From positions 1 through 43,204 of the forward strand of contig JAICYS010000015.1 in the NCBI GenBank assembly GCA_025934105.1: a stretch of DNA of 43,204 nucleotides. The letters run 5' to 3'. The position numbers were made by a program, and so were the translations under genes. Positions 16,906-26,126 of this stretch are shown piece after piece (the stretch's first letter is position 1; every line of letters begins with the position of its first letter). Source of the DNA: Myxococcota bacterium. GTDB lineage: Bacteria > Myxococcota_A > Polyangia > Fen-1088. Under the pieces are notes generated by a model, which saw only the letters and a program-made list of their open reading frames with translations, was not told the DNA's origin and made no database searches.

Positions 16906-17066
16906 GTCCTTCAGGCCCGACGAGCGTTCCGGGTCCTGCGACGGGATCGGCGCCGCCGCCGATGCGCGACCAGGGCGCGTACCCGCAAGTACGTGACCGA
17001 GGAGCAACGAAGGCTCCGGCGTCGAGGCCGCCGCGATACCCGGTACGAACTTCGGGTCTGAAGGAC
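16906..17066. repeat. Palindromic element, family I (copy 1)
   Basis: This 161-bp element is bounded by near-perfect 16-bp inverted ends (16906-16921 and 17051-17066, two mismatches). Its reverse complement matches 34923-35081 over most of its length. Shared exact blocks include CGCGGCGGCCTCGACGC, GCCTTCGTTGC and GGACCCGGAACGCTC. It lies between the convergent 3' ends of the helicase gene and the HlyD-type gene. It could serve as a bidirectional terminator or be a MITE-like mobile element. Confidence 0.75.
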
Positions 17067-17071
17067 CAAGT

Positions 17072-19045
17072 CTAGGGCGCGATTGCGACCCGGACGCCGG
17101 CGTGCAAGTCGGAGGGGGGATCCACGATGACCTGGTCGCCCACGCGCAGGCCGTCGCTGACCAGGGCTTCGTCGCCGGCTTCGGCCAGGTCGACGTCGCG
17201 CGATTCGGTCGTGCCGTCGCGTGCGGCCACCCAGAGCGCGCGGCGCTCGCCGTCCCCCTGCAGCGCCGTCGCGGGAATCGGGAACACGGCGTCGAACCGC
17301 CGTCGCGCGAGGCGCAGCGGCTGGCCGGCCACCAACCCGACGTCGCCGGGCAGCGCCACCAGCACCGGGTCGGTGGCGCCACCCGCCGCCAGCCGCTGGC
17401 AGTCGACGAACCGGGGCCCGACCTGCGCTTCCAGGGGGCTCGAATCCACGGCCGTGGCCGGCGGGCCGGCGCGCCGCACCGGCTCGTTCGAGGCGCGCGG
17501 CGCGAGGCCAATCACCTCCACGCGGCAAAAGTCGGCGCGGCTGAACGCCGCTCGGTCGGCCGGATCCAGCTGGAAGGCGCCCCGGAGCAGGCGGCTCTTC
17601 ACGCGCGCCACCGGCACGCCCGGCGTCACGGCGCCGCCGACCTTGGCCAGCGTCTCGACGATTTCGCCCGGCTCGCGCGCGACGACGGTGTATCGCGCCA
17701 GCGCGGCTTCGGCTTCCGACACCAGGCGCTCTTTCTCCGCCAGCATCACCTCGGCGTGGTGCGCCGCCGCCTCGTTGCCGGCCTCCCGCATGGCGTCCCG
17801 CACCTGCTTGTAAAAGCCCACCCGCGACTGGTGGTGCTCCAGCGCCGCCTCGATGGGCGCCGCGGCTTGCAGCTTGCCGATCACCTCGCCGGCGGCGACC
17901 TCGGTGCCCGAGGGAAGCAGCTCGGTCAGCCGGCCGGCGGTCGAGAACGACAGCGCCAGCGTCTCGGCGGCGGTCACCTGACCGGGGCGCTCGAACCAGC
18001 GGTAGACGGCGGCCGGCGCCGGTGTCAGCACGTGCACCCGCAGCGCCTGCGGCGCCGGCGCGGGCCGCTGGTTCTTCCAGTACCAGACGCCGGCCACCAC
18101 GGCCGCGGCGGCGACCAGCAGCCCGATCAGCAGCAGCGGCGCGCGCGATTTGGGGCGCCGGCGCTGGTCCTTGCCCGCCTCGTCGGAGAAACCGGACATG
18201 ACCACGGTCTCGGGCTGCGGCGGCTGCCGCCGTTCCGGCACGCCGGGAGGCGGCGGCGACGCTTTCGGCGTCAGGACCGGCGGCAGCGTCGCCTCCTTCG
18301 ACATCTCGGCCGGCTTTTCGCCGGCCTGGGCCGCGTCGGCCGGGTGCAGCTCGCCGTCCAGCGCCACCGCCCACCGCGGCGTCGGATGATCGACGGCCGG
18401 CTCGGGCCGCCGGGGCGGCGGCTCGTCGAGCGGGTCCAGCAGCACCGGCCGGGTGGACTCGCCGGTCACGTGGTTGCTGGGCGCGGCGCCCAGCTCGAGG
18501 CTGCCGGATTCGGGATCGGCCGGCACCGCGTGCTCGGCGGTTGGGTTGGCATCGTCCAGCAGCCACAGCGGCTCCGACAGGGGCGCCACGATGGTCGCCT
18601 CGGGCGCGTCCAGCATCGCCCGATCCGGCACGAACTGCGCCGTCTGCACGCTCTGCGCCGCCATCCACTCGTCGGCCGCGTCCTCCGGCGCGCCGTCCTT
18701 TTCCGGGACCGCCGGCAGCGGCACTTCCAGGGTGGCCGCGGTGTCGCCGGAGGGCCGCCCGCCGGCCCCGTTCCCTTCGCTCTCCAAAAATCCCAGCTCG
18801 CGCAGCCGGCTGGCGAACTCGTCCAGGCTGTCGGCGGTCAGCTCGGCGCCGTAGACCTCGGACGCCCAGCTCACCACGTTCGCCACCGGCTGGCCGTTCA
18901 GCTGCAGCGCCAGCTGGTACTCGAAGTCGTACAGGCGAAAGCTGGCGCCGGTCTTCGGGTCGCTCACGTCGACGCAGGCCACGCCGTCGGCGTCGACCGG
19001 GGAAGTTGCCAGGTCCTGCCGGAAGCGGGGGCTGGCTTCGTTCAT
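17072..19045 (-). CDS. PqqD-like/HlyD-type membrane fusion protein
   Basis: This 657-residue protein begins with a domain of about 70 residues (22-90: FRLYDFEYQLALQLNGQ ... LRELGFL) shaped like PqqD, the winged-helix fold that recognises RiPP precursor peptides. A Pro/Ala/Glu-rich disordered linker follows (about 91-300), then a single membrane helix (about 302-323). The C-terminal periplasmic adaptor (about 330-657) has lipoyl-like halves (GRLTELLPSGTEVAAGEVIGKL), a coiled-coil hairpin (EVMLAEKERLVSEAEAAL) and beta-barrel segments, as in HlyD/RND adaptors. The likely topology is a cytoplasmic PqqD-like domain and a periplasmic adaptor. No ABC transporter, peptidase or precursor peptide lies nearby, so its partner must be encoded elsewhere. 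Peptide export is inferred, not shown. Confidence 0.8.
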   Translation of the reverse strand: MNEASPRFRQDLATSPVDADGVACVDVSDPKTGASFRLYDFEYQLALQLNGQPVANVVSWASEVYGAELTADSLDEFASRLRELGFLESEGNGAGGRPSGDTAATLEVPLPAVPEKDGAPEDAADEWMAAQSVQTAQFVPDRAMLDAPEATIVAPLSEPLWLLDDANPTAEHAVPADPESGSLELGAAPSNHVTGESTRPVLLDPLDEPPPRRPEPAVDHPTPRWAVALDGELHPADAAQAGEKPAEMSKEATLPPVLTPKASPPPPGVPERRQPPQPETVVMSGFSDEAGKDQRRRPKSRAPLLLIGLLVAAAAVVAGVWYWKNQRPAPAPQALRVHVLTPAPAAVYRWFERPGQVTAAETLALSFSTAGRLTELLPSGTEVAAGEVIGKLQAAAPIEAALEHHQSRVGFYKQVRDAMREAGNEAAAHHAEVMLAEKERLVSEAEAALARYTVVAREPGEIVETLAKVGGAVTPGVPVARVKSRLLRGAFQLDPADRAAFSRADFCRVEVIGLAPRASNEPVRRAGPPATAVDSSPLEAQVGPRFVDCQRLAAGGATDPVLVALPGDVGLVAGQPLRLARRRFDAVFPIPATALQGDGERRALWVAARDGTTESRDVDLAEAGDEALVSDGLRVGDQVIVDPPSDLHAGVRVAIAP

Positions 19046-19108
19046 GGCGGCCCGAGCTTACAGGCCCCGTTTGGCTCCGAGCAACATATAGTGCCGCCGC
19101 CCGGCGCG

Positions 19109-20092
19109 ATGCCCGACACTCCCCTTACCGCCCCCGCCTTCGTCTACCGCGCCGGCGTTCGGATGTCGGACACCGTCGTCACCTGTGACGGCTGGGCTTC
19201 CACCGACCTGCTGTTTCTGTCCCACGCGCCGGTGCTGTCGCCGCACGGCCGGCGCGGGCTGCCGTCGGTCGGTCGGGGGCGGCGCCGGCTCCTGGCCACC
19301 GACGCGACCCTGACGCTGCTGGGACCGGTGGGCGAGCGCCTCCGGCCGCACGCGCTGATCGCGTCCCTCGGCCGGCCGTTCGCCCTGGGCGACCTGCGCC
19401 TCGAGTTGCTGTCGTCGAGCCATTTGCCCGGGGCCGCCTCGTTGCTGGCGGAAAAAGGGGGCCGCCGGCTGCTCTACGCCGGCCCCCTCGGCGACGGCGC
19501 CGACCTGCGCGCGGCGCACGCCGTCTGCGTCGACGCGCGTTGGACGGCCGCCGGCCTGACGCTGCCCGCCCGAGCCGACGCCGAAGCCGCGGTCCTGGCC
19601 GCCGGCCGCGAGCGCGCGGGGGGCGACGCGCCGGTCCTGCTGATCGACCCGCCGGCGCTGGCGCCCGAAATCGCCCAGGCGCTGGCGGGAGCCGGCGTCC
19701 CCGTTCGGGCGCACCGCAAGATCCTGGAGGCCTTCGGCGTCTACCGCCGGGCGCTGGGCCTCACCCGGCCGGCCGGCGCGGTCCAGCGGTTCTCCGGGCG
19801 CCTGGCGGGGGGCGAATGCTTGCTCTGGCCGGCGGGCGCCCCGCTGCCGGCGCAGGCCGTCAGACCGCCGCGGGCCGTGGTGCCCGTCGGGCCGCGGGCC
19901 GGCCAGGCCGGGGGGGTGGCGTTCCCGTTCGGGGCGGACGCCGCCCGGTCGATCGGGTACGTCGCGGCCACCGGCGCGTCGGAGGTGGCGCTGGTCGCGG
20001 CCCCCGACGACCACCTGCTGGAGCTGCTGCGGGCCCGCGGGCTGGCCGCGTACCGGCTGGGGCCGGCCCGGCAGATGCCGCTATTTCGATGA
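19109..20092 (+). CDS. Metallo-beta-lactamase-fold, exonuclease-like protein (metal site degenerate)
   Basis: This 327-residue protein has the outline of the MBL-fold family that includes DNA-ligase-associated exonucleases and CPSF73-like nucleases. An N-terminal strand leads to LLFLSHAP, a later SSHLPGAASLLAE corresponds to the GHxxGS-type segment, and LLYAGPLGDG sits where YTGD is expected. The canonical HxHxDH metal motif is absent: SHAPVLSPHG keeps only one His in register. The protein has therefore probably lost hydrolase activity, or the assignment is to a distant relative. The C-terminal half is Ala/Pro/Gly-rich. A TATAGT box lies 16 bases upstream of the ATG. It diverges from the HlyD-type gene. 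Confidence 0.6.
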   Translation: MPDTPLTAPAFVYRAGVRMSDTVVTCDGWASTDLLFLSHAPVLSPHGRRGLPSVGRGRRRLLATDATLTLLGPVGERLRPHALIASLGRPFALGDLRLELLSSSHLPGAASLLAEKGGRRLLYAGPLGDGADLRAAHAVCVDARWTAAGLTLPARADAEAAVLAAGRERAGGDAPVLLIDPPALAPEIAQALAGAGVPVRAHRKILEAFGVYRRALGLTRPAGAVQRFSGRLAGGECLLWPAGAPLPAQAVRPPRAVVPVGPRAGQAGGVAFPFGADAARSIGYVAATGASEVALVAAPDDHLLELLRARGLAAYRLGPARQMPLFR

Positions 20093-20178
20093 TTGGGCCC
20101 CGCATGGGCGGCCGGGCGCGCGGTGGCGGCCGGGAGTTCACATTGTCTCTTCACGTTCTATGGAGTTAAATTTCCCAG

Positions 20179-21015
20179 GTGTTCAATCTCGGAATGGGCG
20201 AGATCACCGTGATCTTGCTGCTCGCCCTCATCGTCCTCGGACCGTCCAAGCTGCCCGACCTGGCGTCGGGGCTGGGCAAGCTCATTCGCGACATCCGGAA
20301 GGCGACGGCCGACGTGAAGAACGAAATCGTCATGGACGAAACGTTCCGCAAGCCGTTCGAGGAGCTGCGCGACGCGGTGACGCTGCCGCCCGAAGAGCTG
20401 AAGCGGCGCGACCAGATCAAGAGAAACCTGGAAGAGGCACGCAAGCGCCTGGAAGAGGAGGCCGCGCAGGTGGCGGCGGCCACGGCCGTCACGCCCGTGG
20501 CGCCAGAGGGTGCGGCTGCCTTGCCCGCCGAAGAGCCGGCCGAGGGCGCGGTGCCGGCGGCGGAGGCCGCCCCGGACGCCGCTCCTCCAACCGTGGTGCC
20601 GCCGGTCGCTCCGCCCGCCGGGACCGTGGCGCGCAACCGGCCGGTGGAACCTCCCGCGGCCGAGGTGGCCGCGGCGGCCGAGACCGCGGCCTCGCACGTG
20701 CCGGCGCCGCCGGTCAGCGCCGGGCCGCGCGTGGTCCCGCCGATCTCCAGCCTGGACGGCGAGCGGGCGAACGTGACCCAGACGCTGTCCGAGGCGGACC
20801 TGCTCGCCAGCGTGCCGCCGGCGCCGCGCCGCGCGACCCCGCCGCCTTTGCCCGGCTTGAGCCGACCGGCCAGCCGGCCGATCCGGGCGCCGATGACGCC
20901 GGCTGCCGGCCCCAACGCCACGCAGGTCCTGTCCGAGAACGACCTTTTGCCGCCCGGTTCGCCGGGGCAGCCAGGCGTCAAACCACCGCCGGTTCCAGGC
21001 CCGAAGAAGAGCTAG
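20179..21015 (+). CDS. tatB: Sec-independent translocase subunit TatB/TatA-like
   Basis: This 278-residue protein starts with the TatA/TatB signature: a membrane helix (about 8-21), the FG/LGP hinge in VLGPSKLPDLASGLGKL, and an amphipathic helix. A charged helical stretch (about 60-105) and a long Pro/Ala-rich tail follow. The length and charged region favour TatB over TatA, though some bacteria use one bifunctional protein. It forms the receptor/pore with TatC, encoded just downstream. The start is GTG at 20179, with a GGAG about 13 bases upstream. The tail holds two copies of an ATQxLSExDLL-like motif (198-209 and 246-257). The stop TAG at 21013-21015 is the first triplet of the palindromic element that follows. 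Confidence 0.85.
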   Translation: MFNLGMGEITVILLLALIVLGPSKLPDLASGLGKLIRDIRKATADVKNEIVMDETFRKPFEELRDAVTLPPEELKRRDQIKRNLEEARKRLEEEAAQVAAATAVTPVAPEGAAALPAEEPAEGAVPAAEAAPDAAPPTVVPPVAPPAGTVARNRPVEPPAAEVAAAAETAASHVPAPPVSAGPRVVPPISSLDGERANVTQTLSEADLLASVPPAPRRATPPPLPGLSRPASRPIRAPMTPAAGPNATQVLSENDLLPPGSPGQPGVKPPPVPGPKKS

Positions 21016-21163
21016 TGCATCGCCGTCGAAATACCGTCATGTTCGGCCGGCGATCCGCGTTGCTGGTCCTCAGGATGTCGCCGGGGACTCGTCGCCGTTG
21101 CGCCTGGCGGCCGGCCTGGCTCGTCGAACTCGGCGTCGGCGCTGTTTCGACGGCGGTGCACTA
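21013..21163. repeat. Palindromic element, family II (copy 2)
   Basis: This 151-bp element sits between tatB and tatC. It is bounded by 21-bp inverted ends, 21013-21033 (TAGTGCATCGCCGTCGAAAT plus one base) and 21143-21163, with two mismatches. The tatB stop codon lies inside the left end. A transcript through it could form a long hairpin, possibly reducing read-through into tatC. Confidence 0.75.
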
Positions 21164-21274
21164 GGTCGGCCGCCCCCGGCGCCCCCCCGGCCGGACCTTC
21201 CTTTCGCCTTCCGCAGGAGACCCCAGCTGACCACCACCGACGACAAGGATCGCACCGCCGTCGAGAGCTCGCGG

Positions 21275-22081
21275 ATGACGTTCGTGCAGCACCTGGACGA
21301 GCTGCGCCTGCGGCTGCGCAACGCCGCGATCGTCTTTCTGGTGGCGATCGGTTTTTCGTTCTACTTCGTCAAAACCTATTTCGACCTGCTGACCCGGCCG
21401 GCCCGCGCCGCCTGGATGCAGGCGCTGGCTGGCCAGGAGCCGGTGTTCCGGTTCGCCAGCCCGACGGAGCCCTTCTGGGTCTACACCAAGCTGGCGCTTT
21501 ACGGGGCCGCGCTGGTGGCCAGCCCGTTCATCTTCTGGGAGCTGTGGCGGTTCGTGGCGCCGGGGCTCTACCGCAAGGAGAAGCGGATGGCGCTGGTCGT
21601 GACGCTGGCGACCGCCGCCTGCTTCGTGGGCGGCGCGCTGTTCGGCTACGGCGTCCTGTGCAAGCCGGCGCTGACGTACATGTTGTCGTTCGCCGAGATC
21701 TTCCCCGGCCAGCTCCACTTCAAGATCGAGCCGGCCGTCATGATGGACGAAGTCGTCGGTTTCATGATGGCGATGATGATCGGCACCGGCGTCGCCTTCG
21801 AGCTGCCGGTGCTGCTGTCGGTGCTGGGCTGGCTGGGGCTGGTCCGGGCCAAGTCGCTCTGGAAGTTCAACAAGTTCGCGCTGATTCTGTCGTTCCTGGT
21901 GGGCGGGGTTCTGACGCCCGGGCCGGACGTCTTGTCGCAGGTGCTCATGGCGGCGCCCCTGTTCGCGCTGTTCAACGTGTCCATCCTGGTGGTCTGGCTG
22001 ATCGAGCGCGCGGCGCGCAAACGGCTGGAGGCGCTGGCCAAGGAGACCGGCGCCGATCTGGTGCCGACGGACGCGCCCTAG
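21275..22081 (+). CDS. tatC: Sec-independent translocase subunit TatC
   Basis: This protein has 268 residues from ATG 21275. It has six membrane segments and the TatC signature features: the N-terminal HLDELRLRLRNA, the FxxPxEPFWVY-type segment (FASPTEPFWVYTKLALYGA), FWELWRFVAPGLYRKEK, and a late GGVLTPGPDVLSQVLMAAPL. It forms the twin-arginine receptor with TatB in the inner membrane. The start is uncertain. No Shine-Dalgarno precedes 21275, but AGGAG at 21215-21219 sits 7 bases before an in-frame CTG at 21227. That CTG start would add 16 residues. Upstream of that, the frame runs into the repeat element and is not genuine. Confidence 0.93.
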   Translation: MTFVQHLDELRLRLRNAAIVFLVAIGFSFYFVKTYFDLLTRPARAAWMQALAGQEPVFRFASPTEPFWVYTKLALYGAALVASPFIFWELWRFVAPGLYRKEKRMALVVTLATAACFVGGALFGYGVLCKPALTYMLSFAEIFPGQLHFKIEPAVMMDEVVGFMMAMMIGTGVAFELPVLLSVLGWLGLVRAKSLWKFNKFALILSFLVGGVLTPGPDVLSQVLMAAPLFALFNVSILVVWLIERAARKRLEALAKETGADLVPTDAP

Positions 22082-22397
22082 CCGCGCCGTTCACTGCGCC
22101 GTTCACCGGGCAGTCCGTTCGACCGCCGCGACGCCGGCGATCGCCGGGCCGGGTGAGGCGCGGAAAATTTGACGACGGCGGGGGGGAGGAGAAGATGGGG
22201 CTCAGGTGATCATGCTGGGCGAATTTTCTGAAGGCCGGGCGCGCGCATTGCCGAAGGGGTTCGTGTTGGTCTCTTCGTCACCGCGGCGAGGTACGGTCGC
22301 CGGGTTGCAGCGGCGGCTTCGCGCGCGGGACGCCGTGCCGGCTTCGGGCCAGATCGTGTTTCGCTTCGCGCGTCAGACGCTCCGCTGAGGACGACCC
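22082..22397. other. Intergenic region downstream of tatC
   Basis: I see no convincing gene here. A 60-codon frame from GTG 22206 ends at 22388, behind a GGAGGAG, but its third positions are much less GC-rich than those of its neighbours. A GC-rich palindrome around CGCCGGCGATCGCCGG (about 22131-22147) could help end tatC transcription. No clear -35/-10 pair was identified. Confidence 0.4.
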
Positions 22398-22712
22398 ATG
22401 TTCCGTCTCCTCAAGTTGGGCATCGCGCTGATGGGGCTGGTGCTGTTCGCGTGGTTCGGCCTGACGGTGAAGCTGGGCCCGCAGACGCTGTTCCAGCACC
22501 TGCGCGCCATCGGGCAGAGCAAGGAATCCCAGGAGCTGGTGGACGGCACCAAGCAGGCGGCCGGGCCGCTGGTCGACGACGTGCGCCGCCGGATTGGCGG
22601 CAAAAAAGAAGAGCAGGTCGCCGCCCATCCCGAGCCGGCACCCCCGGAAGAGCACGTGTCGCACGCCGACCGCCAGGCGCTGCACCGTCTGATCCGCCGC
22701 GTAGATCGCTGA
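22398..22712 (+). CDS. Small single-pass membrane protein
   Basis: This 104-residue protein has one N-terminal membrane helix (about residues 5-24, LLKLGIALMGLVLFAWFGL). An amphipathic charged cytoplasmic or periplasmic tail follows (QSKESQELVDGTKQAA) with a Pro/Glu-rich stretch. I recognise no family. It lies 23 bases upstream of the HtrA gene on the same strand, which suggests a link to envelope quality control, but that is only positional. The ATG lies 7 bases after a weak GAGGA. Confidence 0.65.
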   Translation: MFRLLKLGIALMGLVLFAWFGLTVKLGPQTLFQHLRAIGQSKESQELVDGTKQAAGPLVDDVRRRIGGKKEEQVAAHPEPAPPEEHVSHADRQALHRLIRRVDR

Positions 22713-22735
22713 GGATCGGTTAGGCTTCAGCGCGC

Positions 22736-24136
22736 ATGCGCTGGGCTCCCGTTGCCGTCGCGATCTGTTCGACCGCTCCGCTGGCCGCCCTGGCTCACGA
22801 GCCGACGCTCTGGACGGCGGCCGCGCGGCAAGCCCATCCGGCGACCGGCCTGGCCGACCTGGCCGAACGCACGCGCGGCGCGGTCGTGCACGTGCGCGGC
22901 GAGCTGGTCGAGGGCGACAGCGACAGCGACGGCGACGGCGATTCGGGCCGGACGTCGATCGGAACCGGCTTCATCATCAACAAGGACGGCTACATCCTGA
23001 CCAACGAGCACGTCGTGCGCCGGGTGGTCGACCTGCGCGGGCGCCTGTTCGACGGGCGCGAGCTGCCCGCCTGCGTGGCGGGGGCCGACGTCGCCACCGA
23101 CATCGCGCTGCTCAAGGTGGTGAGCAAGCGGCCGCTTCCCGTGCTGGCTCTGGGCGACTCCACCGCCGTGCGCGTGGGCGAGCCGGTGATCGCCATCGGC
23201 AACCCGTACGGATTCGACTACAGCGTCACCGCCGGCATCGTGTCGGCCAAGGACCGGGTCGTCGACCGGTCGACCCTGCGGGAGGCCGGCTCGGACGACC
23301 TCTATTCGTTCTTCATCCAGACCGACGCGTCGATCAATCTGGGGAACTCCGGCGGCCCGCTCATCGACCCGTCGGGGGCGGTGATCGGCATCAACGCCGC
23401 CTTCTGGGCCGGTCACCCGCTGCAGCCGGCGCAGGGGATCGGGTTCGCGATCCCGATCAACATGGCCAAGGCGCTTCTGCCGCGCATGATCGAGACCGGC
23501 GTGGCGCGGCGCGCTTACCTGGGGGTCGACGCGCAGCCCATCGATCCGGCGCTGGAGGCGGCGTTGAAGCTGAACTCGGGGCGGGGCGCGCTCATCGCCA
23601 GCATCGAGAAGGGCTCGCCCGCCGAAGCGGCCGGCCTCGAGCCGGGCGACGTCGTCGTCAACTGGAACGGCGCCGACGTCGCCACCAGCGAGGACTTCAA
23701 GATCGACGCGCAGCTCAGCACGCCGGGCGCGCGCCTCAAGATCGCGGTCCTGCGCGACGGCAAGCGCGTCACGCGCGAGATCGTGCCGCGCGCCGCGACG
23801 GTCAAGGACATCGCGCCGCCGCACCCGTCCAGCTGCTCGCGGGCGCCGGAGCCGCTGATGGCCAACGTCGACGACTTCGACGTCCAGCCGACGCCGGCCC
23901 GCGCGGCCCGGGTGCCGGCCGGCCGCAGCGTGACCGTGACCCGCGTGACCGATCACAGCGCCGCGGCCCAGGCGGGGTTGCGGGTGGGTGACGTGGTGCT
24001 GCGCATCGGCAAGACGGCGGTCTGGACCCCGGCCGACGTCGCCGAGGCGCTGAAACAGTTCAAACTGGGCGACCCCGTGCCGATGCTGGTGCGCCGATCG
24101 GGGTTCGATTTCTGGATGGCCTTTACCCGGCGGTGA
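22736..24136 (+). CDS. HtrA/DegP-type periplasmic serine protease
   Basis: This 466-residue protein has a signal peptide ending near ALAALA (about residue 20). The trypsin-like protease domain has the catalytic triad His92 (NEHVV), Asp122 (TDIALLK) and Ser205 (GNSGGP). Two PDZ domains follow at about 255-350 and 380-460, with AYLGV and RVTDHSAAAQAGLRVGDVVL marking their starts. HtrA proteases degrade or refold misfolded envelope proteins. An acidic Asp/Ser/Gly run (about 61-71) precedes the protease core. A TAGGCT box at 22721-22726 lies 9 bases before the ATG with no Shine-Dalgarno, so a leaderless message is possible. cyaY follows three bases after its stop. Confidence 0.93.
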   Translation: MRWAPVAVAICSTAPLAALAHEPTLWTAAARQAHPATGLADLAERTRGAVVHVRGELVEGDSDSDGDGDSGRTSIGTGFIINKDGYILTNEHVVRRVVDLRGRLFDGRELPACVAGADVATDIALLKVVSKRPLPVLALGDSTAVRVGEPVIAIGNPYGFDYSVTAGIVSAKDRVVDRSTLREAGSDDLYSFFIQTDASINLGNSGGPLIDPSGAVIGINAAFWAGHPLQPAQGIGFAIPINMAKALLPRMIETGVARRAYLGVDAQPIDPALEAALKLNSGRGALIASIEKGSPAEAAGLEPGDVVVNWNGADVATSEDFKIDAQLSTPGARLKIAVLRDGKRVTREIVPRAATVKDIAPPHPSSCSRAPEPLMANVDDFDVQPTPARAARVPAGRSVTVTRVTDHSAAAQAGLRVGDVVLRIGKTAVWTPADVAEALKQFKLGDPVPMLVRRSGFDFWMAFTRR

Positions 24137-24139
24137 CAC

Positions 24140-24478
24140 GTGAGCCTGGACGAGAAACGATACCGGCAGCTTCTGGACGAGACGTTCGCGCGCGTGGATC
24201 GCGCCTTCGAGTCGGTGGACCCCGACCTGGCGGAGGTCTCGCTGTCGCAGGGGACGCTGACCATCACCTTCTTCGAGAAGCAGCGGTTCATGTTGACGCC
24301 GCAGCCCTCGCCCCGGCAGCTCTGGGCAGCGTTTCGCGACCGCGCCTGGCACTTCGACTGGAACGAAGAGCGGCGGGCCTGGGTGGACGACCGCGGTCAC
24401 AGCATCGAGCTGCTGGACCTGGTCGAGCGGACCACCCGGGACGTCGCCTCGGTGGAGGTCCGCGTTCCGAGAACGTGA
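24140..24478 (+). CDS. cyaY: Frataxin-like iron-binding protein CyaY
   Basis: This 112-residue protein matches the frataxin/CyaY fold. An acidic first helix (LDETFARVDRAFESVDPDLAEV) is followed by beta strands (TLTITFFEKQRFMLTPQPS), a RQLWAAF segment, a strand with WHFDW, and a C-terminal helix. CyaY binds iron and regulates cysteine desulfurase during Fe-S cluster assembly in the cytoplasm. The start is GTG at 24140, three bases after the HtrA stop, so expression is probably coupled to that gene. No isc or suf genes are visible in the window. Confidence 0.88.
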   Translation: MSLDEKRYRQLLDETFARVDRAFESVDPDLAEVSLSQGTLTITFFEKQRFMLTPQPSPRQLWAAFRDRAWHFDWNEERRAWVDDRGHSIELLDLVERTTRDVASVEVRVPRT

Positions 24479-24521
24479 GTTGCCCTGGACAGGCGCCGGC
24501 CGCATGCCCAGATGAACCGGC

Positions 24522-26126
<1,605 letters not shown>

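Noticed and set aside
14116..17511. 1131-codon minus-strand frame across the helicase and the repeat elements
   Set aside because: GC-rich antisense frame; the helicase on the plus strand explains the region, and the frame crosses unrelated features.
17102..20092. 996-codon plus-strand frame
   Set aside because: Its first two thirds are antisense to the HlyD-type gene; only the part from ATG 19109 is a gene.
21098..21274. Upstream extension of tatC
   Set aside because: The frame runs into the palindromic element; no TatC-like sequence precedes the CTG at 21227.
22206..22388. 60-codon frame between tatC and the small membrane protein
   Set aside because: A GGAGGAG lies upstream, but third codon positions are much less GC-rich than in neighbours and no domain is seen.
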